Shown piece after piece: positions 18,078 through 27,119 of a DNA stretch of 57,547 nt. Under the pieces are notes generated by a model. The model had not been told where the DNA came from. It made no database searches and saw nothing but the letters and a program-made list of their open reading frames with translations. The position numbers and the translations under genes are program-made. The stretch spans positions 1 through 57,547 of the forward strand of contig CAYQQR010000025.1 in the NCBI GenBank assembly GCA_964420035.1. Direction: 5' to 3'. Position 1 is the first letter of the stretch, and every line of letters starts with the position of its first letter. Origin of the DNA: CAYQQR01 sp964420035 (lineage in GTDB: Bacteria; Bacteroidota; Bacteroidia; Bacteroidales; SM23-62).

Positions 18078-19514
18078 GTGATTCGCAAACTGAGCCAATT
18101 CCTTCCGGGACTATTGATATTCGCGGTCATCCTGATCAATCCAGGGGACATTATCGGATTAAATCCCAAAGGATTAAAAGCACTGGCCATTGCCCTCCTT
18201 ATGGTTTATCTCTGGATCACCGAAGTGATCCCCATGCCCGTTACTTCCCTGCTGCCCCTGGTTCTCTTTCCCCTAATGGGGGTTGTTGATCTGAGAGAAG
18301 CAGCCGCCCCCTATGCCAGTCCGGTCATCTTTCTTTTCCTGGGCGGTTTTTTGCTGGCCCTGGCCGTGGAAAAGTGGAAGCTGCATATGCGTATTGCCCT
18401 TTGGATCATTCAATGGATCGGCTTCAGTCCGGGCCGTATCATGGGCTCCTTCCTGCTGGTTTCAGCTCTTTTAAGTATGTGGATCAGCAATACGGCAACC
18501 GCGGTTATCATGCTGCCCATCGGTCTGTCCATTATACGCTTGCTTGATTCAGAGAACACATTCCGGGGCAGGGAAATGAAGAGATTCTCGGTGGGCGTTC
18601 TCCTTTCAATAGCCTATGGAGCCACCATCGGAGGAATGGCAACCCTGATCGCTTCTCCGCCCAACATGATCCTGGTGGGATATCTGAATCAATATACCCG
18701 TCATTCCATTGATTTTACCGAATGGCTCATGTTTGGAATGCCTATGGTAATTCTTTCTTTGTTTGTAGCTTATGTATTGATTGCCAAAATGTTTTTTCGC
18801 ATTGGCTGGAGCGATACTTCAATAGCAAGAAGATATATACAAAAGGAAATATCCGGATTGGGAAAAATAAGTAAGGCGGAGATAAGGATACTGATTGTAT
18901 TTTTGGTTACCATTGCGCTCTGGCTTTTCCGCAACAGCATCAATGTTCTGCTGGACACTTCTTTGCTGACCGATACAAGCATCATCATCATAGCCGGGAT
19001 CTTCCTGTTCATTCTTTCTTCGGGCAAAGAGGATCAAAAGACCCTTCTGGAGTGGAAAGACACCAAAAACCTGGCCTGGGATGTCATCATTCTGTTCGGA
19101 GGAGCCATCAGTTTGGCGGGAGCACTCGATCAGACCGGAGTTATTTCTACAATGGGATTGTCCATCATGGATCTGACCGGTATAAGAAACTGGGGTATTC
19201 TGGTCCTGTTGCTGTTGATCATTGTCGTTCTCACAGAATTTATCAGCGCCACGGCCCTCAGTTCTGTGGTCATACCGGTAGTTATTGCCGTTTCCATGGG
19301 TCGCAACATCAATTCCCTCTTCCTGATCGTTCCGGCTACCCTGGCCTGTAACCTGGCTTTCATGACCCCCATGGGAACACCGCCCAATGCCATTATTTAC
19401 AGTGCCAACCTATTGAAGCTGAGGGATTTTCGATGGGCAGGCCTGGTGCTCAAAATCATCCTGACCGCATTGTTATTGATTCCTATCGCGCTGATTACCG
19501 GGAACATGTCCTGA
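18078..19514 (+). CDS. SLC13 (DASS) family sodium-coupled anion transporter
   Basis: A 478-residue membrane protein of the divalent-anion/sodium symporter family, which imports dicarboxylates or sulfate. It has the two SNT-type motifs that build the ion/substrate site: SNTATAVIMLPIGLS in the first half (about residue 138) and SATALSSVVIPVV in the second (about 395), followed by MGTPPNAI. About 11 helices are seen. The start codon is GTG; it gives a basic short N-terminus followed at once by the first helix. Because a sulfatase gene converges on its 3' end (18 nt apart), sulfate is one possible substrate, but this is only a guess from position. Confidence 0.88.
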   Translation: MIRKLSQFLPGLLIFAVILINPGDIIGLNPKGLKALAIALLMVYLWITEVIPMPVTSLLPLVLFPLMGVVDLREAAAPYASPVIFLFLGGFLLALAVEKWKLHMRIALWIIQWIGFSPGRIMGSFLLVSALLSMWISNTATAVIMLPIGLSIIRLLDSENTFRGREMKRFSVGVLLSIAYGATIGGMATLIASPPNMILVGYLNQYTRHSIDFTEWLMFGMPMVILSLFVAYVLIAKMFFRIGWSDTSIARRYIQKEISGLGKISKAEIRILIVFLVTIALWLFRNSINVLLDTSLLTDTSIIIIAGIFLFILSSGKEDQKTLLEWKDTKNLAWDVIILFGGAISLAGALDQTGVISTMGLSIMDLTGIRNWGILVLLLLIIVVLTEFISATALSSVVIPVVIAVSMGRNINSLFLIVPATLACNLAFMTPMGTPPNAIIYSANLLKLRDFRWAGLVLKIILTALLLIPIALITGNMS

Positions 19515-19532
19515 GCAACAAAGCGACAGAAT

Positions 19533-21206
19533 TTATTTTTCGACGTATATAACCGGTTTACTGGGTTTGTAGCCAATCCGGTGTGTTACCACGGTGAGTG
19601 TGTCCCCGACCTCCAGGTCAAAGCTTCCCTGGTAGATGCGCCAGTGTTGCGGCCTGTCCTGCCGGGAACGGTTGATGATGTATCCTATGGAAGCACCGTC
19701 GGTTTTACATTTAATGCTGACCTTCCCACGACGGCTTTGAATGACGGGATCGTCGGTCAGGGGTTGTTCGCCTTCGGGCCACATCGACCACACCAGCTCT
19801 TTCTCACTGATGGCACCGGGATCATCGATCTCTTCCATCCAGTCTTTGAGCATCTTCCTGAACTGGGACAGCAATTCCTCATATTCGGGCTTGCCTGCCA
19901 GATTGTTGGTTTCCCAGGGATCGGAAGGGAGGTGATAAAGCTCTTTTTCGGGCTTATGTTCAGCAAACCAATGCATCTGGGCCGGATTCAATTTTCCGTC
20001 ATCTCTTAAATGCAATAAATCCTGCATCATTTCCAGTTTCTTACGGAATTGAATGTCCAGGTACCGGGGGATCTCGGGATGAAAGTTGCGAATGTATTTG
20101 TATTCGTGGTTGCGAACCGCACGGCGGGTATCAAATTTGGAATCCATGCGGTCGCGTGCGGCATAAATATAATTCCTGGAAGCTGCCTTTTGAGAACCCC
20201 AGAAAACCTGGCCCTGCATGTATTCAGGCACTTCAACACCGGCCAGGGATAACCAGGTCGGTGGCAGATCCACGAAAGATATCAGGTCCCTGACCACCTT
20301 GCCTGCATGCTTTTTTTCCGGGAAACGGATGATCATGGGAACCTTCAGGCCGGAGTCATAGATATCTCTTTTCCCCCGGGGCAGAGGACCCCCGTTATCG
20401 GAATAAAAAATGATGATGGTCGAATCCATCAGCCCGTCTTCCCTGAGCTGATTCAGAATTTCTCCAACTTCCCGGTCCATCACCGTTACATTGGCATACA
20501 CCCTGGATATGTCACGCCGGACGGCCCGGGTATCGGGGTAGAAAGGCGGGATCTTTACCGCTTCGGGTTTGATCACCAGGGGGTCGTTGGCCCGGTCCCA
20601 GACTTGTGATTCGTGGGTGGTCCCTATATTGAATATGGCGAAAAAAGCTTTGCCTTCCGGGCGGTTTCGCCAATGGGCCCAGGCGCTGCTTTCATCCCAT
20701 GCGGTAACGGGAGCATCGAACTGATAGTCTTCCTTGCTGTTGTTCACGCAGTAATAACCGGCTACGCGCAGGAATTCGGTATAGCATTTTACTTCAGCAG
20801 GCGGAACGGCTTCGTACGGAGGGACATTGTCGGGAAGGTTTTCACGGTTGGTGCGCATATGCTGGGCCCCAAAAGAGACAGGATACATACCGGTGATGAG
20901 GGCGGCACGGCTGGGGGCACATACCCCGGAAACGGAGAAAACATTGGTGAATTTAACCCCCTCCCTGGCCAACCGGTCCAGGTTAGGTGTTAATGCAATA
21001 CTGTCACCGAAACAATGCAGGTAAGGACTGATATCCTCGGTGACGATGCATAGAAAATTGAGGCGGGGTTCCCGGGGCCCGGACCGATCTTCTTGCGGAG
21101 ACCGGCAGTCCTGAAAGCTCATGGCAAGTAAAGCCATGCCGGTGACAGGTACTGAAGAGAAGCGTTGTTTTTTCCCGTAGTTCATGAAACAGGTTTTGGG
21201 ATTCAT
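19533..21206 (-). CDS. Type I sulfatase (formylglycine-dependent)
   Basis: A 557-residue S1-family sulfatase. The active-site cysteine to be converted to formylglycine is C96 in the motif CAPSR (GVCAPSRAALITG), and the YSDNGG block with metal ligands occurs further on. The first metal site reads TEDIS rather than the usual ADD, a variant seen in some sulfatases. The N-terminus is hydrophobic (about residues 18-31) and suggests export; a lipobox is not convincing. The FISUMP gene upstream overlaps its start by 4 nt. With the nearby GH2 and sugar dehydrogenase genes, the natural target is probably a sulfated glycan. The separate formylglycine-generating enzyme is not in the window. Confidence 0.88.
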   Translation of the reverse strand: MNPKTCFMNYGKKQRFSSVPVTGMALLAMSFQDCRSPQEDRSGPREPRLNFLCIVTEDISPYLHCFGDSIALTPNLDRLAREGVKFTNVFSVSGVCAPSRAALITGMYPVSFGAQHMRTNRENLPDNVPPYEAVPPAEVKCYTEFLRVAGYYCVNNSKEDYQFDAPVTAWDESSAWAHWRNRPEGKAFFAIFNIGTTHESQVWDRANDPLVIKPEAVKIPPFYPDTRAVRRDISRVYANVTVMDREVGEILNQLREDGLMDSTIIIFYSDNGGPLPRGKRDIYDSGLKVPMIIRFPEKKHAGKVVRDLISFVDLPPTWLSLAGVEVPEYMQGQVFWGSQKAASRNYIYAARDRMDSKFDTRRAVRNHEYKYIRNFHPEIPRYLDIQFRKKLEMMQDLLHLRDDGKLNPAQMHWFAEHKPEKELYHLPSDPWETNNLAGKPEYEELLSQFRKMLKDWMEEIDDPGAISEKELVWSMWPEGEQPLTDDPVIQSRRGKVSIKCKTDGASIGYIINRSRQDRPQHWRIYQGSFDLEVGDTLTVVTHRIGYKPSKPVIYVEK

Positions 21207-21925
21207 CGTTCAGGGTCCTTGATACAACGGACCGAAAAACCATTGCTCTTGAGATAGTAATTACCCAGGTAGAGTATGGTATATTTATCCAAGGCCCAAT
21301 AATTGTCCAACTGTGCAAACCAGGCGTAATCTTTCCCTCTTGCCGTGGAAGACCAGTACAGGGCCCACATGCCCACGCGACCAAAATACCGGTCGTATCC
21401 TTCCCCGGACGGAAGGGCCGTAAACCCGCTGGAATTATCTCCATCCCATGCAGGAACATGGCTGGGCGGGACCTTCATATGGGTTCCGCTGTGGTCCACA
21501 CCCAAAAATTCATCCAGTTTCTTCCATTCCTCCAGGGAGGGAATGTGCCATCCGGCCGGACAGATCCCCCGGGATTCCCCGATCACTTCATAATCCATGG
21601 CTTCTTCCCAGGTATAGAGCCCGCCATAGGTTTCACAATGTACGGGATCGTTATCATAACAGGTTTTCTCGATAATACCATTGTCTGTCTGGGTGAAATT
21701 ATCCACCCGCTTGCCTATATTCAGATTTTCTTTGAGCCAGCACTGATCTCCGATAGATACAGTATTATAGATCCTGCCATCCCGAACATCAACCCAGGGG
21801 TCACCGCACCCGAAAGAGCGGACAGAATTGCCGTTCTGACCCTGAAGCGTAAGTACGGAATGCATAAGAATGATGATGAGGAGGGATATTCCGGGGTACA
21901 TATTTGCATGTATGATGATGAGCAT
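21203..21925 (-). CDS. Exported FISUMP-domain protein
   Basis: A 240-residue protein with an N-terminal hydrophobic export signal (an ATG at 21901 is an alternative start) followed by the Fibrobacter-succinogenes-major-paralogue (FISUMP) domain. Diagnostic pieces are DGRIYNTVSIGDQCWLKENL, GLYTWEEAM, CPAGWHIPSLEEWKKL and the closing NGFSVRCIKD. These domains are found on surface or secreted proteins of Bacteroidota and Fibrobacteres; a biochemical role has not been fixed. The stop overlaps the sulfatase start by 4 nt, so coupled translation is likely, a linkage that makes a role in glycan handling plausible. Confidence 0.85.
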   Translation of the reverse strand: MLIIIHANMYPGISLLIIILMHSVLTLQGQNGNSVRSFGCGDPWVDVRDGRIYNTVSIGDQCWLKENLNIGKRVDNFTQTDNGIIEKTCYDNDPVHCETYGGLYTWEEAMDYEVIGESRGICPAGWHIPSLEEWKKLDEFLGVDHSGTHMKVPPSHVPAWDGDNSSGFTALPSGEGYDRYFGRVGMWALYWSSTARGKDYAWFAQLDNYWALDKYTILYLGNYYLKSNGFSVRCIKDPER

Positions 21926-22094
21926 GGGAAATTACATTTCTGTATCCAATAAAACAAGACAGAAAACAGAACAGGCAGGAATTTAGATTCTTTATATCTT
22001 CCGGAACGGTATTCCGGAGCTTTTATTCATTCTGTAATTCCACTTTGCCAATTATCTTCGTAATTTCGTCGATAAACCAATTGGGAGATTAATT

Positions 22095-23381
22095 ATGAAG
22101 ACAAGAACGCTTTCATGGATATTAATGCTGCTCACAGCTGTTTCATTTTCTTGTCATCAGGGCGACGAGAATGACAAAACACCTGAACCCGACCCGGATA
22201 ATGCAAATTTGATTCTTCCGGAAGGATTCAGCGCTTTTATCATTGCCGATGACCTGGGCAGGGGCAGGCATCTGGTCGTAAGGGATAACGGCGATGTTTA
22301 CCTGGCGCTCCGTACCCTGGATAAGGGCAATGGCATTGTTGCCATGCGGGACACAAGCGGAGACGGCAGGATGGATATCATAGAATATTTCGGCCAGTAC
22401 CCGGGTACCGGTATCGATATCCGCGGGGATTACCTTTATTTCGCTTCCGATACGGCGGTGATGCGCTATAAGTTCAAAGAGAATGAACTGCTTCCGGAAC
22501 CCTCACCGGAGATCATTGCCGGCGGATTTATCCTGCAATACCAGCATGCCGTCAAACCTTTTACTTTCGATGGAGACGGCAATATGTATGTTAATGCAGG
22601 GGGACCCTCCAATGCATGCATGGAACAGATGCGAACACCCGGATCCGCCGGGCAGGATCCCTGTCCCCAGCTGGAACGTCAGGCAGGCATCTGGCGCTTT
22701 AAGGCCGATGTGCCCGGGCAAAAACAGGTGGAAGACGGGTATCATTATGCTACGGGTATCAGGAATGCCGTGGCACTCGACTGGAACTTCCACAGCAACC
22801 ATCTTTACGTGGTGCAACACGGTCGCGACCAGCTGCATCAGTTTTTCCCTGAACTCTATACCGAAGATGACGGGGTCCAGCTCCCGGCAGAGGAATTTTT
22901 CCTGGTTGAAGACGGGGATGATTTTGGCTGGCCCTATTGTTACTACGACCAGTTCAGGGAGAAGAAAGTCCTGGCCCCTGAATATGGCGGAGACGGCGAG
23001 AGGGCCGGCCGCTGTGCGGATATGAAGGATCCCATTATGGCTTTCCCCGGTCATGTGGCTCCCAACGACCTGATGTTCTATACCGGGGAACAATTTCCTG
23101 CCCGTTACAAATACGGAGCTTTCATCGCTTTTCATGGTTCCTGGAACCGGGCTCCACAGGAACAGGAAGGATATTATGTGGTATTCGTTCCCTTTGAGGG
23201 GGCCCTGCCTTCAGGTCCATGGGAAGTTTTTGCCGATAATTTCGCCGGCAGGGAAACCGTCATGCAACCCGGTCAGGCAGAACACCGGCCCATGGGGATC
23301 GACCAGGGCCCCGATGGAAGTCTGTATATCTCCGATTCCGTTAAAGGGACCATATGGAGGATCATGTACAGCGGTAATTAA
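22095..23381 (+). CDS. Lipoprotein sugar dehydrogenase, sorbosone-dehydrogenase type
   Basis: A 428-residue lipoprotein (signal peptide with lipid cysteine near residue 20 in SFSC) with a six-bladed beta-propeller of the glucose/L-sorbosone dehydrogenase family. It starts with LPEGFSAFIIADDLGRGRHLVV and has YHYATGIRNAVALDW and later YISDSVKGTIWRI, typical blade motifs. Members may use PQQ or related redox cofactors to oxidise aldoses. The next gene, 19 nt downstream, is a small cytochrome c, so electron transfer from sugar oxidation to the periplasmic chain is the likely role. The 169-nt gap upstream is a divergent region shared with the FISUMP gene. Confidence 0.82.
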   Translation: MKTRTLSWILMLLTAVSFSCHQGDENDKTPEPDPDNANLILPEGFSAFIIADDLGRGRHLVVRDNGDVYLALRTLDKGNGIVAMRDTSGDGRMDIIEYFGQYPGTGIDIRGDYLYFASDTAVMRYKFKENELLPEPSPEIIAGGFILQYQHAVKPFTFDGDGNMYVNAGGPSNACMEQMRTPGSAGQDPCPQLERQAGIWRFKADVPGQKQVEDGYHYATGIRNAVALDWNFHSNHLYVVQHGRDQLHQFFPELYTEDDGVQLPAEEFFLVEDGDDFGWPYCYYDQFREKKVLAPEYGGDGERAGRCADMKDPIMAFPGHVAPNDLMFYTGEQFPARYKYGAFIAFHGSWNRAPQEQEGYYVVFVPFEGALPSGPWEVFADNFAGRETVMQPGQAEHRPMGIDQGPDGSLYISDSVKGTIWRIMYSGN

Positions 23382-23400
23382 AAATCATAATCTGTTTTTC

Positions 23401-23856
23401 ATGAAAAACCTTCCTTTTATAATTTTTTTGATCGTTCCGTTTATACTTTTTTGCCGCTCAAAAGAGCAAAGCTTTGATACGATCGGTGTTGCGGAACCGG
23501 AGAGAGAACAAATTAATCATGAAGTCCAGGCTCCGGGCAGGGAAGTATATGAAAAACATTGTATGGCCTGTCACCAGACCGACGGAAGCGGCGTTCCCGG
23601 ATTCTTCCCTCCCCTTGTCAATACGGATTGGGTATCAGGCAATAAGGAAAGGCTGATCGGGACCGTCCTCTTTGGCCTGGAAGGACCCATCGAGGTAAAC
23701 GGAGAACTTTACAGCAATGTCATGCCCCGGCAAAGTTATCTGTCGGATAAGGAAATTGCGGATGTCCTGACCTATATTCGTACCCACTTTGATAACCGAG
23801 CAACCCCTGTACATCCCGAAGAAGTGGCGGGAGTCCGTAAAAAGGGCAATAAATAA
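23401..23856 (+). CDS. Small c-type cytochrome lipoprotein
   Basis: A 151-residue cytochrome c class I. The ATG at 23401 is chosen because it gives a signal peptide with a lipobox (FILFC, C18); the open frame upstream reads into the previous gene. Haem attachment is CMACH at 54-58 and the probable distal methionine is M108 in NVMPR. The layout is that of the small cytochromes paired with sugar or alcohol dehydrogenases. It is very likely the electron acceptor of the preceding dehydrogenase. Confidence 0.9.
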   Translation: MKNLPFIIFLIVPFILFCRSKEQSFDTIGVAEPEREQINHEVQAPGREVYEKHCMACHQTDGSGVPGFFPPLVNTDWVSGNKERLIGTVLFGLEGPIEVNGELYSNVMPRQSYLSDKEIADVLTYIRTHFDNRATPVHPEEVAGVRKKGNK

Positions 23857-23889
23857 ATAATTACAGTAAAGAGCTCAACCAAGACTTCA

Positions 23890-26304
23890 ATGAAAAGAAT
23901 CGTTTTTTTTGCATGTTTTCTGTTGTCGTTGAATTTATTTGCACAGCCTGAAACTGTCTCACGTCGGGTGATAAATTTCGACAGGGACTGGAAATTCTGC
24001 CTGGGAGATCCCCGGGAAGCCTGGCAAAAAGATTTTGATGATTCGGAATGGCGGACCCTGGATCTGCCCCATGACTGGAGCATAGAGGGTAATTTCAGCC
24101 CTACCCATCCCACCGGTGACGGGGGCGCTTACTTACCTGCAGGAGTGGGGTGGTACAGAAAGCATTTTAACGTTCCCTCCTATGAAGATCAACGTAAATT
24201 CTATATCCGCTTTGACGGCATTTACAGGGCCGGTGAAATTTGGCTCAATGGCCGGTCCCTGGGTTCCTGCCCCTATGGCTACAGCACCTGCCGGTACGAT
24301 CTTTCCCCCCACCTGGTCTTCGGTGATACGGTGGAAAACGTCCTGGTGGTCCGGGTTGACAACAGCCGGCAGCCCAGCAGCCGCTGGTATTCCGGTTCCG
24401 GTATATACCGGCATGTATGGTTGATCTCAACCCATTCGCTGCATGTCGATCATGACGGTATCAGGATCACTACCCCGGAAGTTTCCGATTCATTAGCTAA
24501 AATTACTGTTGAAACCGACCTGCGGGTCGATTTTTTTCCAGAAACCGACAGGCAGACCTGGCTGAACCGTGAAGAAAATAGCGGCATTTCCAAAAACATA
24601 CGGCTGGTTTCGGATATCTATGGTCCCGACAACCGGCTGGTGCTCAGCAAGACCGTGGAAAAAGAAATGCATGATTTCAGCAGGGAAAGCTTTCAGCATC
24701 ATTTCATTCTGCAGGAACCACGCTTATGGTCGGTGGACACACCGGCCCTGTATACCCTACATACCCAGGTGCATGACGGCGAAAGGATGCTGGACGACCT
24801 GACCACCAGGTTCGGGATCAGGAAACTTCATTTTGACCCCGATTCAGGATTTTTTCTGAATGACAGCAGCATTGTACTGAAAGGCGCATGCATACACCAG
24901 GATGCCGCCTCCCTGGGTACGGCAGTGCCCATAGATGCCTGGAAACGCCGGCTGCGGTTGCTGAAAGAACTGGGATGCAATGCCCTCCGGCCCAGCCACC
25001 ATCCTTTTGCGCCCGAATTCTATGATCTCTGTGATCAGATGGGCTTCCTGGTACTTAATGAAGCCTTTGATGTCTGGGACCAGGGATGGATGCCCGGCCT
25101 TTCCGAATCGCCCTACGGCAAAACCCGCTATGGCTATCATATGTATTTCAGACAATGGTGGCGGGACGATCTGAGGAACTTTATCAGAAGGGACAGGAAC
25201 CACCCTTCGGTCATCATGTGGAGCGTGGGCAATGAAATTCCCAACCAGCGCGACCCGCACTCGCTGGACCTCTATAAGGAAATGATCCGGCTGGTGAAAG
25301 AGGAGGATCCCACCCGGCCGGTTACCCTGGCTTGCCAGCATCATGATTTTGCCGAAGAATACGGTTACCTGCAGGCCTCGGATATTACCGGCTTTAATTA
25401 TCTTGAAGATTTTGGTGCCATGCGGGAAAAACACCCGGATTGGTTAATGGTTGCCACCGAGGCTTTTTATAGCGAGGAAGAGTGGCAAGCAGTTGAGGAG
25501 CTTGATTACCTCATCGGACAGTTTCTCTGGGTGGGCATAGACTACCTGGGTGAGGCCGGGAACTGGATCGGCAAGGGATGGCCCCAGCGGAGCTGGTCTG
25601 AAGGACTGATTGACCTGGCCGGTTTTCCCAAACCGGAGTATTACAGGAGGAAAAGCTACTGGACCGATGAGCCCTTCGTTTTCCTGGCTGTTGAGGATAC
25701 CACCATAGAACCCAAATCGAAGTGGGACCTGCCCGAAACCACCAGTCAATGGAGCTGGACAGGCGACAGTCTGAAAAAGGTTGTGTGTTACACCAACTGC
25801 GAAAAGGTTGAATTGTTCCTCAGCAATATATCCCTGGGCGAACAGATACGATCCGATACCACCAGCCGGGTACCCGAATGGACTGTACCCTGGATGCCCG
25901 GTACCCTTGAAGCCGTGGGTAAAGTCAATGATGAGATACTGAGTACCCATCAATTGGTTACCCCCGGTAATCCCAAAAAAATTGTCCTGGAAACCGATAC
26001 TAGCCTCCTGAGACCCAACGGGAGAGATCTGGCCCATGTAACGGTCCGGTTGGAAGATCAGATCGGTTTAAGGGTCTCTGACGATGACCGCAGGGTGGAT
26101 TTCGAGATCCGTGGTCCGGGAAAACTCCTCGGACTGGATACCGGCGACCCCTTCAGCCATGAATGCTACAAGGCCAATCACCGAAGGCTGTATGAAGGGA
26201 AATGCCTGGCCGTCATTCAATCCACACGGGAAAAGGGGGCCATCGAACTCAAAGCCAGGGCAGAAGGCCTGGAACCGGCGGTTATTCAAATTCGAGTTGA
26301 ATAA
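23890..26304 (+). CDS. Glycoside hydrolase family 2 (beta-galactosidase type)
   Basis: An 804-residue exported enzyme of GH2. Signal peptide to about residue 19, then sugar-binding domain (30-185, with the PHDW and RYDLSP type motifs), immunoglobulin-like domain (190-310), and the TIM barrel (about 315-590). The acid/base is E449 in WSVGNEI and the nucleophile E524 in VATEAF. C-terminal beta-sandwich domains (about 620-804) match the layout of Bacteroidota exo-enzymes. Beta-galactosidase is the most common activity for this architecture, but beta-glucuronidase or mannosidase cannot be excluded. Neighbours are the sugar dehydrogenase pair 33 nt upstream and, further off, a sulfatase. Confidence 0.88.
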   Translation: MKRIVFFACFLLSLNLFAQPETVSRRVINFDRDWKFCLGDPREAWQKDFDDSEWRTLDLPHDWSIEGNFSPTHPTGDGGAYLPAGVGWYRKHFNVPSYEDQRKFYIRFDGIYRAGEIWLNGRSLGSCPYGYSTCRYDLSPHLVFGDTVENVLVVRVDNSRQPSSRWYSGSGIYRHVWLISTHSLHVDHDGIRITTPEVSDSLAKITVETDLRVDFFPETDRQTWLNREENSGISKNIRLVSDIYGPDNRLVLSKTVEKEMHDFSRESFQHHFILQEPRLWSVDTPALYTLHTQVHDGERMLDDLTTRFGIRKLHFDPDSGFFLNDSSIVLKGACIHQDAASLGTAVPIDAWKRRLRLLKELGCNALRPSHHPFAPEFYDLCDQMGFLVLNEAFDVWDQGWMPGLSESPYGKTRYGYHMYFRQWWRDDLRNFIRRDRNHPSVIMWSVGNEIPNQRDPHSLDLYKEMIRLVKEEDPTRPVTLACQHHDFAEEYGYLQASDITGFNYLEDFGAMREKHPDWLMVATEAFYSEEEWQAVEELDYLIGQFLWVGIDYLGEAGNWIGKGWPQRSWSEGLIDLAGFPKPEYYRRKSYWTDEPFVFLAVEDTTIEPKSKWDLPETTSQWSWTGDSLKKVVCYTNCEKVELFLSNISLGEQIRSDTTSRVPEWTVPWMPGTLEAVGKVNDEILSTHQLVTPGNPKKIVLETDTSLLRPNGRDLAHVTVRLEDQIGLRVSDDDRRVDFEIRGPGKLLGLDTGDPFSHECYKANHRRLYEGKCLAVIQSTREKGAIELKARAEGLEPAVIQIRVE

Positions 26305-26421
26305 TTTTCATCTGGGATGATTTGATTTACTAAAGTCTTTGCTCGGGTATGAATGTTACCCCGCTGCGCTTGTTACTCGGCTGCAATGATCGCGGCAAGT
26401 GAGAAGCAGCGACCGGAGGGA

Positions 26422-26469
26422 GCGAGAAACGGTGAGCGCAGTCCCGAGAAACGGCCGAAGGCGAGAAAC
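26422..26469. repeat. Triplicated cgagaaac motif in intergenic region
   Basis: The 209-nt gap after the GH2 gene holds three cgagaaac units at 26423, 26445 and 26462 (spacings 22 and 17 nt) in a GC-rich block, with gaaacggtgagcg and gaaacggccgaagg as longer similar parts. It looks like an extragenic repeat of the kind dispersed in Bacteroidota genomes. The rest of the gap shows nothing I can name. Confidence 0.45.
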
Positions 26470-26513
26470 ATGCATGAAATAACAACCTGCCAAGCCTGAT
26501 TATTAACGTCGAT

Positions 26514-27065
26514 TCACCGACTGGAATAGATATCAAAAGAAGATCCCTTCCGGATATAGATCCCCGTGAAGGTCTTCTCCCAGGTCTTGCCATAGTCTTT
26601 GGAGATCTCGATGGTTTGCAGCACCAGGTCCTCGTGGTGGGGTTGGAGGATGGTCCTGTCGAAGATAACGCGGCCGTTTGTTTTGCAGGAACCCTGGAAG
26701 ACAACGCTCCGGTCCCCGTGCACATATACCAGGGTCTTGTTCTTCTGACCGCCCGGAGCCAGGGCATTGTTGGTGACCCAGACCTGCTTCCATTCCCGGG
26801 TTTCACCGTCCACGTAAAACAGGCTCATGCCCGCGGTTCCGGTCACCGATAACCACTGCTCCCGCAAGGCACAACCATCCAGGATCTTTTCGATCCGGTT
26901 GGAACCGGTAAGGTTTCCCAGCGTATCGGTAACCCACCAATCCCCTACCCAGAAATCCATCAGCAGGTACAAACTGTCGCGGCTGCAGGGTCCCGTTCCC
27001 TGAGCCCTGACGGCTGGACCGGTCAGAAACAGCAGAAACAATATGACAGTTAAAATTCGGACCAT
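26514..27065 (-). CDS. Exported protein, DUF1579-like lipocalin type
   Basis: A 183-residue exported protein with a signal peptide ending near AVRAQ. The mature part begins with LLMDFWVGDWWVTD and alternates short strands with W and Y residues (TGSNRIEKILDGCALREQW), a pattern of the DUF1579/YbaA lipocalin-like fold that binds small hydrophobic molecules. The exact family is unproven. It is a single-gene unit on the minus strand with its own possible promoter. Confidence 0.65.
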   Translation of the reverse strand: MVRILTVILFLLFLTGPAVRAQGTGPCSRDSLYLLMDFWVGDWWVTDTLGNLTGSNRIEKILDGCALREQWLSVTGTAGMSLFYVDGETREWKQVWVTNNALAPGGQKNKTLVYVHGDRSVVFQGSCKTNGRVIFDRTILQPHHEDLVLQTIEISKDYGKTWEKTFTGIYIRKGSSFDIYSSR

Positions 27066-27084
27066 GTAAGAAAATGCCCGTGAT

Positions 27085-27092
27085 CAAAAATA
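27085..27092 (-). promoter_or_regulatory. Putative -7 box TATTTTTG
   Basis: Minus-strand TATTTTTG fits TAnnTTTG and lies 20 nt before the ATG of the DUF1579-like gene. No -33 TTG is in place. Confidence 0.35.
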
Positions 27093-27119
27093 CTAATTTC
27101 ATTCTGGACGGCCATGATC

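Noticed and set aside
21990..22020. Hairpin ccggaa-cggta-ttccgg as a terminator
   Set aside because: Only a 6-bp stem without a T-tract, in a divergent upstream region where no transcript should end.
23134..23400. Upstream extension of the cytochrome frame
   Set aside because: It overlaps the end of the sugar dehydrogenase in another frame; the ATG at 23401 gives a proper lipoprotein signal.
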